Below are positions 47,928 to 58,051 of a stretch of DNA of 64,000 bases, in pieces. Positions within the stretch are counted from its first letter, which is position 1; each line of letters begins with the position of its first letter. The position numbers and the translations under genes are program-made. Source of the DNA: Corallococcus sp. AS-1-6 (GTDB taxonomy: Bacteria; Myxococcota; Myxococcia; Myxococcales; Myxococcaceae); contig NZ_JAIQDE010000009.1 in assembly GCF_020037015.1 (NCBI RefSeq), positions 240,175 to 304,174 on the forward strand, given 5' to 3'. A model generated the notes under the pieces. That model had not been told where the DNA came from. It made no database searches and worked only from the letters and a program-made list of their open reading frames with translations.

Positions 47928-48680
47928 ATGAGCCTGGACCCTGCGGACCAGCGGCAGCACCCTCGTGTCCCCACCATCCTCCGGGTGGACTACGCCCATG
48001 GCCGGCCGCTCCGGGACGTGACGGAGAACCTTTCCGCCGGAGGGTTCTTCGTGCAGACCGAGCAGCTCTTCGCGGTGGGGGACGAGCTGCGGCTTGCTCT
48101 TTCTTTCCCGGGACTGCTGGATCCGGTAGAAGTCGGGGGGACGGTGGCGTGGGTGCGCATCGCCGCGCCCGATCAGCCGGGCGGCGTGGGCATCCGTGTG
48201 GAGAGCGAGCAGGACCGGCGGCGACTGGGTGACATCTTGAGTGCGGCGGGACCCAACGACAGCGCGACGACCCCCTCCGAGCAGGACGGGTACCGTGTGC
48301 TCATCGTCGAGGACAACCCGCACATCATCGAGATGTACAGCTACGTGCTGAAGAAGCTCGCGAGCAATGACCTGCACGGGAAGGTCCCGCTGGAGGTCCA
48401 CTTCGCCCCGGACGGGCACCACGCCCTGCTGCGGCTGCGCGAGGACCGCTTCAGCCTGGTGATGCTGGACCTCTACATGCCGGTGATGGACGGCTTCGCC
48501 CTGGTGGAGCGCATCCGGGAAGAGGAGGAGCTCAAGGGCATCCCGGTCATCGCGATCTCCGCGGGTGGCAAGGAGGCCCAGGAGCGGGCGATGCAGCTCG
48601 GGGTGGACATCTACCTGCGCAAGCCCGTGCGGTTCGTGGAAGTGCTGGAGACGGTGAAGCAGCTCCTGCGCATCCGGTAG
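47928..48680 (+). CDS. PilZ-receiver two-domain signalling protein
   Basis: A 250-residue cytosolic protein. Residues about 8-105 are a PilZ domain, with the cyclic-di-GMP-binding signatures RQHPR (the RxxxR-type arginines) and NLSAGGFF (the D/NxSxxG motif). Residues about 123-245 are a response-regulator receiver with the acidic pair in LIVEDN, the phosphorylated Asp in VMLDLYMPVMDG and the lysine in LRKPVRF. There is no output domain. It could therefore link phosphorylation to cyclic-di-GMP sensing. No ribosome-binding site precedes the ATG. Myxobacteria carry many proteins of this kind, several acting in motility and development. Confidence 0.9.
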   Translation: MSLDPADQRQHPRVPTILRVDYAHGRPLRDVTENLSAGGFFVQTEQLFAVGDELRLALSFPGLLDPVEVGGTVAWVRIAAPDQPGGVGIRVESEQDRRRLGDILSAAGPNDSATTPSEQDGYRVLIVEDNPHIIEMYSYVLKKLASNDLHGKVPLEVHFAPDGHHALLRLREDRFSLVMLDLYMPVMDGFALVERIREEEELKGIPVIAISAGGKEAQERAMQLGVDIYLRKPVRFVEVLETVKQLLRIR

Positions 48681-48687
48681 GGCCGGC

Positions 48688-48703
48688 CGCTTCTTAAGAA
48701 GCG
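48688..48703. repeat. 16-bp perfect palindrome between the PilZ-receiver and kinase-like genes
   Basis: CGCTTCTTAAGAAGCG is fully palindromic. As RNA it gives a 6-bp stem with a TTAA loop and could end the PilZ-receiver message. As DNA it could be an operator in front of the next gene. A further GAAGCG half-site is at 48713-48718. Confidence 0.55.
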
Positions 48704-48710
48704 CCAGACG

Positions 48711-48740
48711 TTGAAGCGCCGGGCGGGTGCCGCGTAGAGT
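48711..48740 (+). promoter_or_regulatory. Candidate promoter of the kinase-like gene
   Basis: TTGAAG (about 48711-48716) and TAGAGT (48735-48740) are spaced by 18 nt. The start would fall about 4 nt before the ATG at 48751. No Shine-Dalgarno site exists there, so a leaderless message is possible. Confidence 0.35.
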
Positions 48741-48750
48741 CCGCGCACCC

Positions 48751-50412
48751 ATGACGAAGCCCGCCATCCATCGTGACACCGTCAGTGGCGAGGCGCTGCT
48801 CATCCTGCAGAATCTGCGGGAGAACGGCCGCCTGGGACGCTCGAACAAGCTGGCCGACGTGAAGGCCGCCCTCGAGCCGTCCGTCTCGCTGGAGTTCGAC
48901 AGCTACTTCTTCTTCCTGCGCAAGTTCCACTACATCGCCATGGACCGCGAGGCCCAGTTGAAGCTCACCGAAACGGGTGAGCGGGTGGTGGAGGGGGACC
49001 TGCAGGAGCGGTTCGCGTCGGAGGTCGACGACTTCTTCGCGGATCAGCTCCTGCCGGCGGAGGACGCCACGCACATCGGCCGCCCGCTGGACGAGGACGA
49101 ACCGATGAGCGTCCCGCCGCCGCCGCCGGAGCTGCTCCTGGACGAGGCGGAGGTGGATGCCTCCTCCGCGGCCGGGGCCGCCGCCCAGTCCCAGGGCGGG
49201 CCGCCGCCGGTGCCGCCGTCGCGCACGCACCGCGTGGCCATGCCGGCGCTGGATCTGGGGCAGGTCGCGACCCAGATGCAGCCCGCCGCGCCGCCGCCCA
49301 TCGCGACGCCGCAGCCGCAGCCGGCGTTCCGTCAGGACGGCCCGGCGGAAGGACGCCGGGAGACCTTCATCGGGCTGCCGCCGGCGCCCGCGCCCCAGCC
49401 CGTCGTGGTGACCGCGCCTGTCCCCAGCGCGTCCCAGCCGCTCATCATCACCCCTCCGCTCGCCGCCGCGCCCGCTCCGATGCCCCCTCCCGCCTCGACC
49501 CCCGCTCCCGCAGCCCCGGTTCCCCAGGCCGCCGCCGCTGCCGCCGCCGCGAAGGGCGCCAGCGACCTGGACCTGCGCTACCAGAAGTTCGACCCCATTG
49601 GCACGGGGCCGCTGGGGACCGTCTTCAAGGGCCGCTACAACGCCCTGGGGCTGGACATCTGCATCAAGGAGCTGAAGGACATCTTCGGCTACTTCTCCTT
49701 CCTGCAGCGCGGTGAGGTCCTCAAGCGCCTGAAGAAGGAGCTGTGCGCGCAGGCGCAGGTGCGCCACCCGGGCGTGGTGCAGATCCTCGACCAGAACGTG
49801 GACTCGGCGCGGCCCTACTTCGTGGTGGAGCTGATGCGCGGCAGCCTGAAGGAGCGGCTGGAGGCGTCCGGCGGCAAGGGCATTGACGTGCCGCACGCGC
49901 TGCGCACCTTCCTGCAGCTTGCGTACGGCCTGAGGGCCGCGCACGCCGCGGGGCTCACCCACCACAACATCAAGCCGGAGAACATCCTCTTCGACGCGTA
50001 CGGCAACGCGAAGCTGTCGGACTTCGGCATGAGCCGCGTGGTGGAGGTGGACGCGACGAAGGGCATGCCCCAGGTGTTCGTGGGCACGGGCGGCATGGTC
50101 TACATGGCGCCGGAGCTGATGAACAAGGGCGTCCAGGAGGCGGGCCCCGCCGCGGACGTGTACGCCCTGGGCATCCTGCTCTACGAGATGTTCACCGGTC
50201 AGATTCCGGGCCGCCGCTCGCCGCTGCCGTCGGAGGTGAACCCGGAGGCGCCCAGCGGGTTGGATCAGCTCTTCGACAAGGCCACGCAGGACCGGCGCGA
50301 GCAGCGCTACCCGGACGTGGACGCGATGCTGGCGGACTTCTACAAGGCGTTCCCGGAGCGCGAGTACCTGGACCGCGGCGCGCTCATCCTGTCGTCGGAT
50401 CCGCAGGAGTAG
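48751..50412 (+). CDS. Ser/Thr protein kinase-like protein, predicted pseudokinase
   Basis: A 553-residue cytosolic protein. Residues 1-100 form a compact helical domain (FDSYFFFLRKFHYIAMDREAQLKLTETGERVV, winged-helix-like). Residues about 115-270 are a Pro/Ala-rich linker. A Hanks-type kinase domain fills about 275-540. The glycine loop (IGTGPLGTVFKG), the ATP-anchoring Lys306 and the metal-binding Asp424 of DFG are present. The catalytic loop reads HHNIKPENIL instead of HRDLKPENIL, so the catalytic aspartate is Asn406. This predicts weak or no phosphotransfer and a scaffold or regulatory role. The ATG at 48751 is preferred over 48727, as the conserved domain starts there. Confidence 0.88.
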   Translation: MTKPAIHRDTVSGEALLILQNLRENGRLGRSNKLADVKAALEPSVSLEFDSYFFFLRKFHYIAMDREAQLKLTETGERVVEGDLQERFASEVDDFFADQLLPAEDATHIGRPLDEDEPMSVPPPPPELLLDEAEVDASSAAGAAAQSQGGPPPVPPSRTHRVAMPALDLGQVATQMQPAAPPPIATPQPQPAFRQDGPAEGRRETFIGLPPAPAPQPVVVTAPVPSASQPLIITPPLAAAPAPMPPPASTPAPAAPVPQAAAAAAAAKGASDLDLRYQKFDPIGTGPLGTVFKGRYNALGLDICIKELKDIFGYFSFLQRGEVLKRLKKELCAQAQVRHPGVVQILDQNVDSARPYFVVELMRGSLKERLEASGGKGIDVPHALRTFLQLAYGLRAAHAAGLTHHNIKPENILFDAYGNAKLSDFGMSRVVEVDATKGMPQVFVGTGGMVYMAPELMNKGVQEAGPAADVYALGILLYEMFTGQIPGRRSPLPSEVNPEAPSGLDQLFDKATQDRREQRYPDVDAMLADFYKAFPEREYLDRGALILSSDPQE

Positions 50413-50429
50413 CCGCTGCCTGGCGGGCA

Positions 50430-50455
50430 GGCGGGCCTCCCAAGCGAGGCTCGCC
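50430..50455 (+). terminator. Hairpin after the kinase-like gene
   Basis: GGCGGGCCTC (50430-50439) pairs with GAGGCTCGCC (50446-50455) with one G-T pair, around a 6-nt loop, 18 nt after the stop. A C/T-rich tail follows. Confidence 0.45.
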
Positions 50456-50491
50456 CGTCCTCGTGGAGACCTGTCAGACTGCGGCGCGCCC

Positions 50492-51715
50492 ATGCTCACG
50501 CGCCCCTCTGACAGCGTCCTCCTCACCGTCACCGGCAGGGACGGCCCCGACACCACCGCCCGCCTCACCGGCCTGCTCGCGCAAGCGGGCGCGGAGCTGC
50601 TCGACGTGGAGCAGGTGGTGGTGCAGGGCCTGCTCACCCTGGCCCTCTGGGTGCGGCTGCCCGGCGGCGAGTCCCTCCAGGCGCTCCCCGCGCTGGCCCG
50701 GGAGCTGGGCGTCACGGTGGACGTGCGCGCGGTGCCTCCGGCCGTCACGTCTCCCGCGCCGGGGCCGGAGCCGCTGCGCTACGTCGTCACCGCCGTGGGC
50801 AAGGCGCTGGGCGTGCGGGACGTGCACGCGCTGACGCGGCAACTGGCCGCGGGGAACGCGCGCGTGGAGCGCATCACCCGGCTGAGCGAGACGCCGCTCG
50901 CGGCGGTGGAGCTGCACGTCACGCTGCCTCCGGACGCCGACACGGCGGCGCTCAAGGGCGCGCTGCTGGCGCTGTCCATGGCGAGCCCCACGTTCGATGT
51001 CGCCCTCCAGCGCGAGAGCCTCTACCGGCGCGGCAAGCGGATGGTGGTGATGGACATGGACTCCACGCTCATCCGCATCGAGGTCATCGACGAGCTGGCG
51101 CGCGCCTACGGCGTCCACGCGAAGGTGGCCGCCATCACCGAGCGCGCGATGCACGGGGAGATGGACTACGACGAGTCCCTGCGCCAGCGCGTGGCGCTGC
51201 TCGCCGGGCTGGACGCGCGCGTGCTGCACGAGCTGGCCGCGAACCTGCCGCTCACGGAGGGCGCGGAGACGCTCATCCGCGTGCTGCGGCGCCTGGGCTA
51301 CCGCACCGCCGTCATCAGCGGCGGCTTCTCCGTGGCGGCGGAGGCGCTGCAGAAGCGGCTGGGCATCGACTTCGCGTACTCCAACGCGCTGGAGGTCCAG
51401 GACGGGAAGCTCACCGGCCGCACCGTGGGCACCATCGTCAACGCGCGCCGCAAGGCGGAGCTCCTGGAGACGCTGGCGAAGCAGGAGGGCATCCTGCTGG
51501 AGCAGGTCATCGCCGTGGGGGACGGGGCCAACGACCTGCTGATGCTGGAGAAGGCGGGGCTGGGCATCGCCTTCCGCGCCAAGCCGAAGCTGCGCGAGGC
51601 CGCCGACACGTCCATCTCCGCCGGCGGGCTGGACACCATCCTCACGCTGCTGGGCCTCACCGCGCGCGAGCTGCGCGAGGTCGGCTCGGAGGTGGGCTCG
51701 CAGGTGGGCCCGTAG
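50492..51715 (+). CDS. serB: Phosphoserine phosphatase with N-terminal ACT domains
   Basis: A 407-residue enzyme that makes L-serine from phosphoserine. Two ACT-like regulatory domains fill residues 1 to about 170: VLLTVTGRDGPDTTARLTGLLAQAGAELLDVEQVV is the first. The HAD phosphatase domain follows, with DMDST (nucleophile Asp), TAVISGGFSVAAEAL (motif II), the KAELLETLAKQ lysine, and VGDGANDLLML (motif IV). Two ACT domains are known from mycobacterial SerB, where serine inhibits the enzyme. That feedback is likely here. It converges with the MshEN gene, 4 nt between the stops. Confidence 0.95.
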   Translation: MLTRPSDSVLLTVTGRDGPDTTARLTGLLAQAGAELLDVEQVVVQGLLTLALWVRLPGGESLQALPALARELGVTVDVRAVPPAVTSPAPGPEPLRYVVTAVGKALGVRDVHALTRQLAAGNARVERITRLSETPLAAVELHVTLPPDADTAALKGALLALSMASPTFDVALQRESLYRRGKRMVVMDMDSTLIRIEVIDELARAYGVHAKVAAITERAMHGEMDYDESLRQRVALLAGLDARVLHELAANLPLTEGAETLIRVLRRLGYRTAVISGGFSVAAEALQKRLGIDFAYSNALEVQDGKLTGRTVGTIVNARRKAELLETLAKQEGILLEQVIAVGDGANDLLMLEKAGLGIAFRAKPKLREAADTSISAGGLDTILTLLGLTARELREVGSEVGSQVGP

Positions 51716-51719
51716 GGCT

Positions 51720-52577
51720 TCAGAGGCGCATGCGCGCGGCCAGCTCGCGCTGCTGCACCTGGCCCTTCTCGAAGACGAGCTCCAGCAGGGCGCGCAGAAT
51801 CTTGGAGCTCTTCTCCTGGTTCTGCTGCACCGTCTGCAGGCGGGCCAGGTCCTCCTCCGTCCACTCGGAGGTGGGCGCGCCGCCCGCGAGGATTTCATCC
51901 AGGATGTCCGAGGCGCTGGAGCCCGCCGGGGCGGCCGCGGGGGCCGCTCGCGCGGCGGGGGCCGGGGCGGCGGGGGGCGGCGGCGCGGCGTTCGGGTCGA
52001 CGATGTCGCTGATGCGCTTCACGACCGTCTTGCCGCTCATGTCCACGACCTTGAACTCCTCCTCCTCCGGGAGCTCCCCCGGGTCCCGAGGCTTGTTCGT
52101 GTCGGGCTTGAAGCGCTTCTTCTCCACCGGCTCCTGGCCGCGGTAGTGGCGCAGGATGGCGTGCTCGATTTCACGGTCGCCCGCCACCATGGGGACCACG
52201 CGGGCGCGGCTGCGCGCCGCGACCTGGTCCAGCGTGGCCAGGTCCGTGGGGTCGGACATCGCCAGCACCAGCGTCTTCCCGTTGTCCTTGAGCTGCACGG
52301 GGAAGATGCCCTTCTGCTCGGCGAGCCCCACGTCCACGCGCGCGAGCGCCGCGGCGTCCTTCGTCAGGTTGCCCAACTGCACGCGCGGCATTCCCAGGCC
52401 CTGGCAGATGGCCTGGGTGATGGTCTCCTCGGAGGCCAGGCCCAGGTCCGCGACGACGCGCGACACGCGTCCGCCCCACTGGTCCAGCGAGGCGAGCGCG
52501 CTGCGTAGCTGCAACTCGTCGATGACGCGCGCCTTGACGAGGATGTCCGCGATGCGATTCCGGGAAGGGGGAGCCAT
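51720..52577 (-). CDS. Stand-alone MshEN (type II secretion ATPase N-terminal) domain protein
   Basis: A 285-residue cytosolic protein. Residues 1 to about 150 match the MshEN/GspE N-terminal domain: NRIADILVKARVIDELQLRSALASLDQWGG, then MPRVQLGNL, and LVLAMSDPTDLATLDQVAAR. This domain occurs at the front of type IV pilus and type II secretion ATPases and binds cyclic-di-GMP in several of them. No ATPase follows. Residues 150-235 are charged and Pro/Ala-rich linker. The last 50 residues are helical. Proteins of this type are frequent in myxobacteria. A regulator of pilus or secretion motors is inferred. Confidence 0.78.
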   Translation of the reverse strand: MAPPSRNRIADILVKARVIDELQLRSALASLDQWGGRVSRVVADLGLASEETITQAICQGLGMPRVQLGNLTKDAAALARVDVGLAEQKGIFPVQLKDNGKTLVLAMSDPTDLATLDQVAARSRARVVPMVAGDREIEHAILRHYRGQEPVEKKRFKPDTNKPRDPGELPEEEEFKVVDMSGKTVVKRISDIVDPNAAPPPPAAPAPAARAAPAAAPAGSSASDILDEILAGGAPTSEWTEEDLARLQTVQQNQEKSSKILRALLELVFEKGQVQQRELAARMRL

Positions 52578-52649
52578 GGGATGGGGATTCTAGCGTCTGA
52601 TGGCGCGGACGCTCAGTCCACGTCACCGAACATGCAAGGAGGCTGGACC

Positions 52650-52844
52650 ATGCAGCCATTCGCGGACGCCGCCACCCAGATGTGCCCGTACTGCGGTGAA
52701 GAGGTCGAAGTCGACGTGGACTCGCTGGGCGCGTCCTCCGAGTCCTACGTGGAGGACTGCCCCGTCTGCTGCCGCCCCTGGCAGGTGCGCGTCACCCGCG
52801 ACGAGGACAGCGCCTTCGTCACGCTCGGCCGCGACGACGACTGA
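52650..52844 (+). CDS. CPXCG-motif small zinc-binding protein
   Basis: A 64-residue protein with two paired cysteines, CPYCG near residue 12 and CPVCC near 37, in the Cys_rich_CPXG family, which is predicted to bind one zinc. The ATG at 52650 is chosen over the frame start at 52581 because AAGGAGG lies 6 nt before it. The function of the family is not known. It lies alone between the divergent MshEN gene and the heat-shock gene. Confidence 0.85.
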   Translation: MQPFADAATQMCPYCGEEVEVDVDSLGASSESYVEDCPVCCRPWQVRVTRDEDSAFVTLGRDDD

Positions 52845-52863
52845 GCGCGGACTCCCGGCAGGA

Positions 52864-52887
52864 GGGCAGGCGGGCAGGCGGGCAGGC
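52864..52887. repeat. Three tandem copies of an 8-bp unit
   Basis: GGGCAGGC is repeated exactly three times just after the CPXCG gene, in the 225-nt gap before hsp20. It is a short tandem repeat with no other sign of function. Confidence 0.6.
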
Positions 52888-52923
52888 CCTTCGCGGGGGC
52901 GCCGGGACGGCGGGGGCCGTTGC

Positions 52924-52951
52924 TTGACACGTCCCGAAGCATGGTTCTCTT
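52924..52951 (+). promoter_or_regulatory. Candidate hsp20 promoter
   Basis: A perfect TTGACA (52924-52929) lies upstream of hsp20, followed at 16 nt by TCTCTT (52946-52951), a poor -10. No CIRCE element is present. A heat-shock sigma factor with another consensus could be involved. Confidence 0.35.
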
Positions 52952-53069
52952 GAGTCTTGTGAGGCGCTGCCGGGCACCCCCGAAGAACGGGGCCCCGGAC
53001 GCCGATTCAACAACGACCGTGAACCCGCACATCGTGCGTCCGCAGGGACGTCACGAACAGGAGACGACC

Positions 53070-53519
53070 ATGCTGAACGTCCGCTATCCCTTCAACAACG
53101 CCGCCGTCACCCACCCGCTGCTGCGCGACTTCGACTTCCTCTTCCGCGAGCTGGCCTCGCCGGGCGCCCGCAACGACGCCGAGCGCACCGTCACGCCCGC
53201 GGCGGACATCCTGGAGGCCGAGTCCGGCATCACGCTGCGCGTGGACCTGCCGGGCCATGACGCCAAGGCCATCCAGGTGAAGGTGGAGGACGGCGTGCTG
53301 ACCGTGCGCTCCGAGCGCAAGGCCGAGACCGTGCCGGAGGGCAGCACCCTGCGGCGCCAGGAGCGCGCCTCGGGCGTGTACGCGCGCCAGTTCCGCCTGC
53401 CGGAGACGGTGGACGCGACCCGCGTGGAGGCCCGCTACGACAATGGCGTGCTCACCCTCACCCTGCCGCGCCGCGAGGAGACCAAGCCCCGCGTCGTCGA
53501 GGTGAAGGTCCAGGGTTGA
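53070..53519 (+). CDS. Small heat-shock protein, Hsp20 family
   Basis: A 149-residue alpha-crystallin-type chaperone that holds unfolding proteins. The alpha-crystallin domain spans about 50-145: PAADILEAESGITLRVDLPGHDAKAIQVKVEDGVLTVRSERK, then the C-terminal ARYDNGVLTLTLPRR with the GVLTL signature. The I-x-I tail motif appears as RVVEVKV. The ATG at 53070 is preferred over 52920 because AGGAG precedes it by 7 nt. A perfect TTGACA lies about 140 nt upstream. Myxobacteria use Hsp20 proteins such as SpaA in spore formation, but which paralogue this is cannot be told. Confidence 0.93.
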   Translation: MLNVRYPFNNAAVTHPLLRDFDFLFRELASPGARNDAERTVTPAADILEAESGITLRVDLPGHDAKAIQVKVEDGVLTVRSERKAETVPEGSTLRRQERASGVYARQFRLPETVDATRVEARYDNGVLTLTLPRREETKPRVVEVKVQG

Positions 53520-53584
53520 TGCCCGTGCATCAACACCCCATCAGGGAGGCCGCTGCCCTCGCTGAGACGAGGCGCGGCGACTCC

Positions 53585-53634
53585 CGCAAGCATCCTTGCG
53601 ACCCGAGGGCTTCCGCGGTGGCCGGCGGAAGCCC
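53585..53634. terminator. Two hairpins between hsp20 and the HTH-receiver gene
   Basis: CGCAAG-CATC-CTTGCG at 53585-53600 and GGGCTTCCGC (53607-53616) with GCGGAAGCCC (53625-53634), a perfect 10-bp stem with an 8-nt loop. They lie between converging genes and could end both messages. No T-run follows. Confidence 0.55.
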
Positions 53635-53642
53635 CCGTCCCA

Positions 53643-54233
53643 TCACTTGCGAGCAGCGCTGGTGTTGAGCGCCAGCGGCACCCGGAACAGCTCCATCACC
53701 TGCGTGACGTCCAGCGGCTTGGCCAGGCACGCCACCGCGCCGGCCTGCTTGGACTGCTCCACCACGTCAGGCGTGTGATTGCTCGTCATGGTGATGAGGC
53801 GCACGCCCTCCATCTGCTTGCGCGCGCGGATGCGCTTGCAGACCTCGATGCCGTCGATGTCCGGCATGTTGAGGTCGATGATCATCCCGTGCGGCTTCTG
53901 CTCGGACACCAGCAGCAGGGCCTCCACGCCGCTCGTGGTGGTCTGGAGCTCCACCTGGTTCGCGTGCGGCTTGAACGCGCGCTTGATGGCGTCCAGCACC
54001 GGGCGCTCGTCGTCCACGACCAGCAGGCGCACCGTGCTGCTGCCCAGCTCCTCGGGCACGGGCATCTGGTGGGTGACCAGGAAGGTGCGCAGGTCCGTCG
54101 AACGCACCCGGCGGTGGCCGCCCGGGGTCCGGAAGGCCATCAGGATGCCGCGGTCAATCCACTTGCTCACCGTCGACGGGTCCACCTGAAGCAACCGACT
54201 GATGTCGTGCGTCGTGTAGAGCTGGTCCGTCAT
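53643..54233 (-). CDS. HTH-receiver response regulator (excisionase-like DNA-binding domain first)
   Basis: A 196-residue protein with an inverted layout. Residues 1 to about 65 are a MerR/excisionase-type DNA-binding domain: YTTHDISRLLQVDPSTVSKWIDRGILMAFRTPGGHRRVRSTDLRTFL. Residues about 70-190 are a receiver domain with LLVVDDERPV, the phosphorylated Asp in GMIIDLNMPDIDG, and the AKPLD lysine. Most regulators have the receiver first. The ATG at 54233 is chosen because GGGGAG lies 7 nt upstream. No kinase is adjacent, so it is an orphan regulator. The region upstream is relatively AT-rich and may hold its promoter. Confidence 0.9.
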   Translation of the reverse strand: MTDQLYTTHDISRLLQVDPSTVSKWIDRGILMAFRTPGGHRRVRSTDLRTFLVTHQMPVPEELGSSTVRLLVVDDERPVLDAIKRAFKPHANQVELQTTTSGVEALLLVSEQKPHGMIIDLNMPDIDGIEVCKRIRARKQMEGVRLITMTSNHTPDVVEQSKQAGAVACLAKPLDVTQVMELFRVPLALNTSAARK

Positions 54234-54316
54234 CGCCGTACTCCCCTCGGACTGCATCGTTCCACTAGCCATGGAAATAAACACCTACCTTGAATGCGGG
54301 GTTTGATCAACCCACC

Positions 54317-54915
54317 CTACGACGTGCTGCGTTTATCTGTGCTTCTCATCAGACCCACGGCGTCTTCCCAACGGCCACTGGCACGGAGGCACAGCTCCAC
54401 AAGCTCGCGGGCGGCTCCGTGACCGCCCACGTTCGTCGTAACGAAGTCCGCTTCCTGGCGCACCTCTGGAACGGCATCCGCCGGACAGGCGGAAAGCCCC
54501 GCAAGCGACATGGGGTCCAGGTCGTTGAGGTCGTCTCCCATGTACGCGCACTGATTCGCGGGGATTTGGAGTTGGGCGAGCAATTCAAGAAGGGCGGGAC
54601 CCTTCTGCTTGCGGCCCTGGAAGATGGCGGCGAGGCCGAGTTCCCGGCCTCGCGCCTCGACGATGCGGGACGAGCGCGCGGTGAGGATGGCGGCGGGCAG
54701 GCCCACCAGCCGGGCCATGACGAGCGCATGGCCGTCCTTCACGTTGAAGCGCTTCATCACCTCGCCGTCGTCGCCGTAGTACAGCGCGCCGTCGGTGAGG
54801 ACGCCATCCACGTCGAACACGAGCAACCGCACGCGCGACGCGCGGGACGTCAGCTCTTCCTTGCCCGGTTTGGAAGGCGCTTCCGTCGGCATGGCCTCCT
54901 CACCTTTCGCGTCCA

Positions 54916-54916
<1 letters not shown>
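54317..54916 (-). CDS. kdsC: 3-deoxy-D-manno-octulosonate 8-phosphate phosphatase (KdsC, YrbI family)
   Basis: A HAD phosphatase that releases Kdo from Kdo-8-phosphate, the third step towards the LPS inner core. Signatures are FDVDGVLTDGALYYGDDGEVMKRFNVKDGHAL, with the two aspartates of motif I, LTARSSRIVEARGRELG (motif II) and YMGDDLNDLDPMSLAGLSACPADA (motif IV). The ATG at 54916 shares its A with the kdsA stop (TGATG), which suggests coupling. An alternative ATG at 54892 has a GAGGAGG only 2 nt away. About 25 residues precede the HAD core, more than in E. coli KdsC. Confidence 0.93.
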
Positions 54917-57431
<2,515 letters not shown>

Positions 57432-57488
57432 TCAAATATTCTCTGACGCACGGACGGCTGGCTGGCCCCGACCCGCGAGGTCAGCCCT

Positions 57489-57722
57489 TCACTGCCCGTC
57501 CCAACCGCCCGGGCGGGCCACGGCGAACTGCTGGGCGGTGGGCTGGCCGACGCGGAAGTGGCGCAGGTCGCACCCCCGGCAACTCCAGCCTTCCCAGCCT
57601 TTCTTCACGACCTGGTGCAGGCAGGCGTCGTAGTTGGGGCAAAAAAGGTTGCGCTGGTCGTCCACCGTCTCTTCGTCACGGAGGGCGGAGGGCAGAGGGA
57701 TGGGGCACGGCGTGATGGACAC
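57489..57722 (-). CDS. Small zinc-ribbon-like protein
   Basis: A 77-residue protein with four cysteines in CPNYDACLHQVVKKGWEGWSCRGC, a pattern seen in short zinc-binding proteins of deltaproteobacteria. The GTG at 57722 is chosen because AGGAG lies 7 nt upstream. Other in-frame codons further upstream would add low-complexity, Pro/Arg-rich residues. It sits 87 nt upstream of pyrG and may be co-transcribed with it. No function is known. Confidence 0.72.
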   Translation of the reverse strand: MSITPCPIPLPSALRDEETVDDQRNLFCPNYDACLHQVVKKGWEGWSCRGCDLRHFRVGQPTAQQFAVARPGGWDGQ

Positions 57723-57825
57723 GGCAGTTCTCCTGCGAGCGACCCCGACGGTCGTGGATGGTGCTTCCCCCCGGCGGCCACGAACCGGTGGGTGGACAGG
57801 ACATTCCCGGTAGGGAGGGGGGACG

Positions 57826-57861
57826 AAAAAAGTCGCCCCCGCCGGCAAAGGCGGGGGCGAC
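57826..57861 (-). terminator. Strong intrinsic terminator on the minus strand
   Basis: On the minus strand GTCGCCCCCGCC and GGCGGGGGCGAC form a perfect 12-bp stem around a TTTGCC loop, followed by six T. The plus-strand side has no T-run. The message that ends here comes from the micro-ORF and possibly the ABC exporter upstream of it. Confidence 0.9.
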
Positions 57862-57901
57862 TCTGTACCGCGGGCGTCACTTCCGCCGGGGACAACCTGC
57901 G

Positions 57902-57952
57902 CTAGCAGGCCACCGCGACGGAGGTGGACGCCTTGATCTTGCTGTCGTTCAA
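57902..57952 (-). CDS. Micro-ORF of 16 codons with an ideal ribosome-binding site
   Basis: The TTG at 57950-57952 is preceded by AAGGAGGTGAT, fully complementary to the end of 16S rRNA, with AAGGAGG 7 nt from the TTG. The frame reads MNDSKIKASTSVAVAC and stops at TAG. A two-codon frame (ATG CCT TGA) overlaps the TTG. The peptide has a charged front and a small-residue/Val/Ala back with a terminal Cys. Its stop is 41 nt before a strong terminator, so the message ends right after it. It begins 100 nt after the stop of an ABC exporter gene on the same strand. It may be an exported peptide, a leader or a regulator. Function unknown. Confidence 0.5.
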   Translation of the reverse strand: MNDSKIKASTSVAVAC

Positions 57953-58051
57953 GGCATCACCTCCTTTCTTGCGGCAGCAGAGATAATGCGTGCCCCCATT
58001 TCCCGCCATGGAGACGGCGGTGGGGGCGGGGCCCGTCCGGGGAACGAGCGT

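Noticed and set aside
52864..52887. Tandem GGGCAGGC copies as a possible CRISPR or mobile-element end
   Set aside because: Only three contiguous 8-bp units without spacers, target duplication or transposase. It is a simple repeat.
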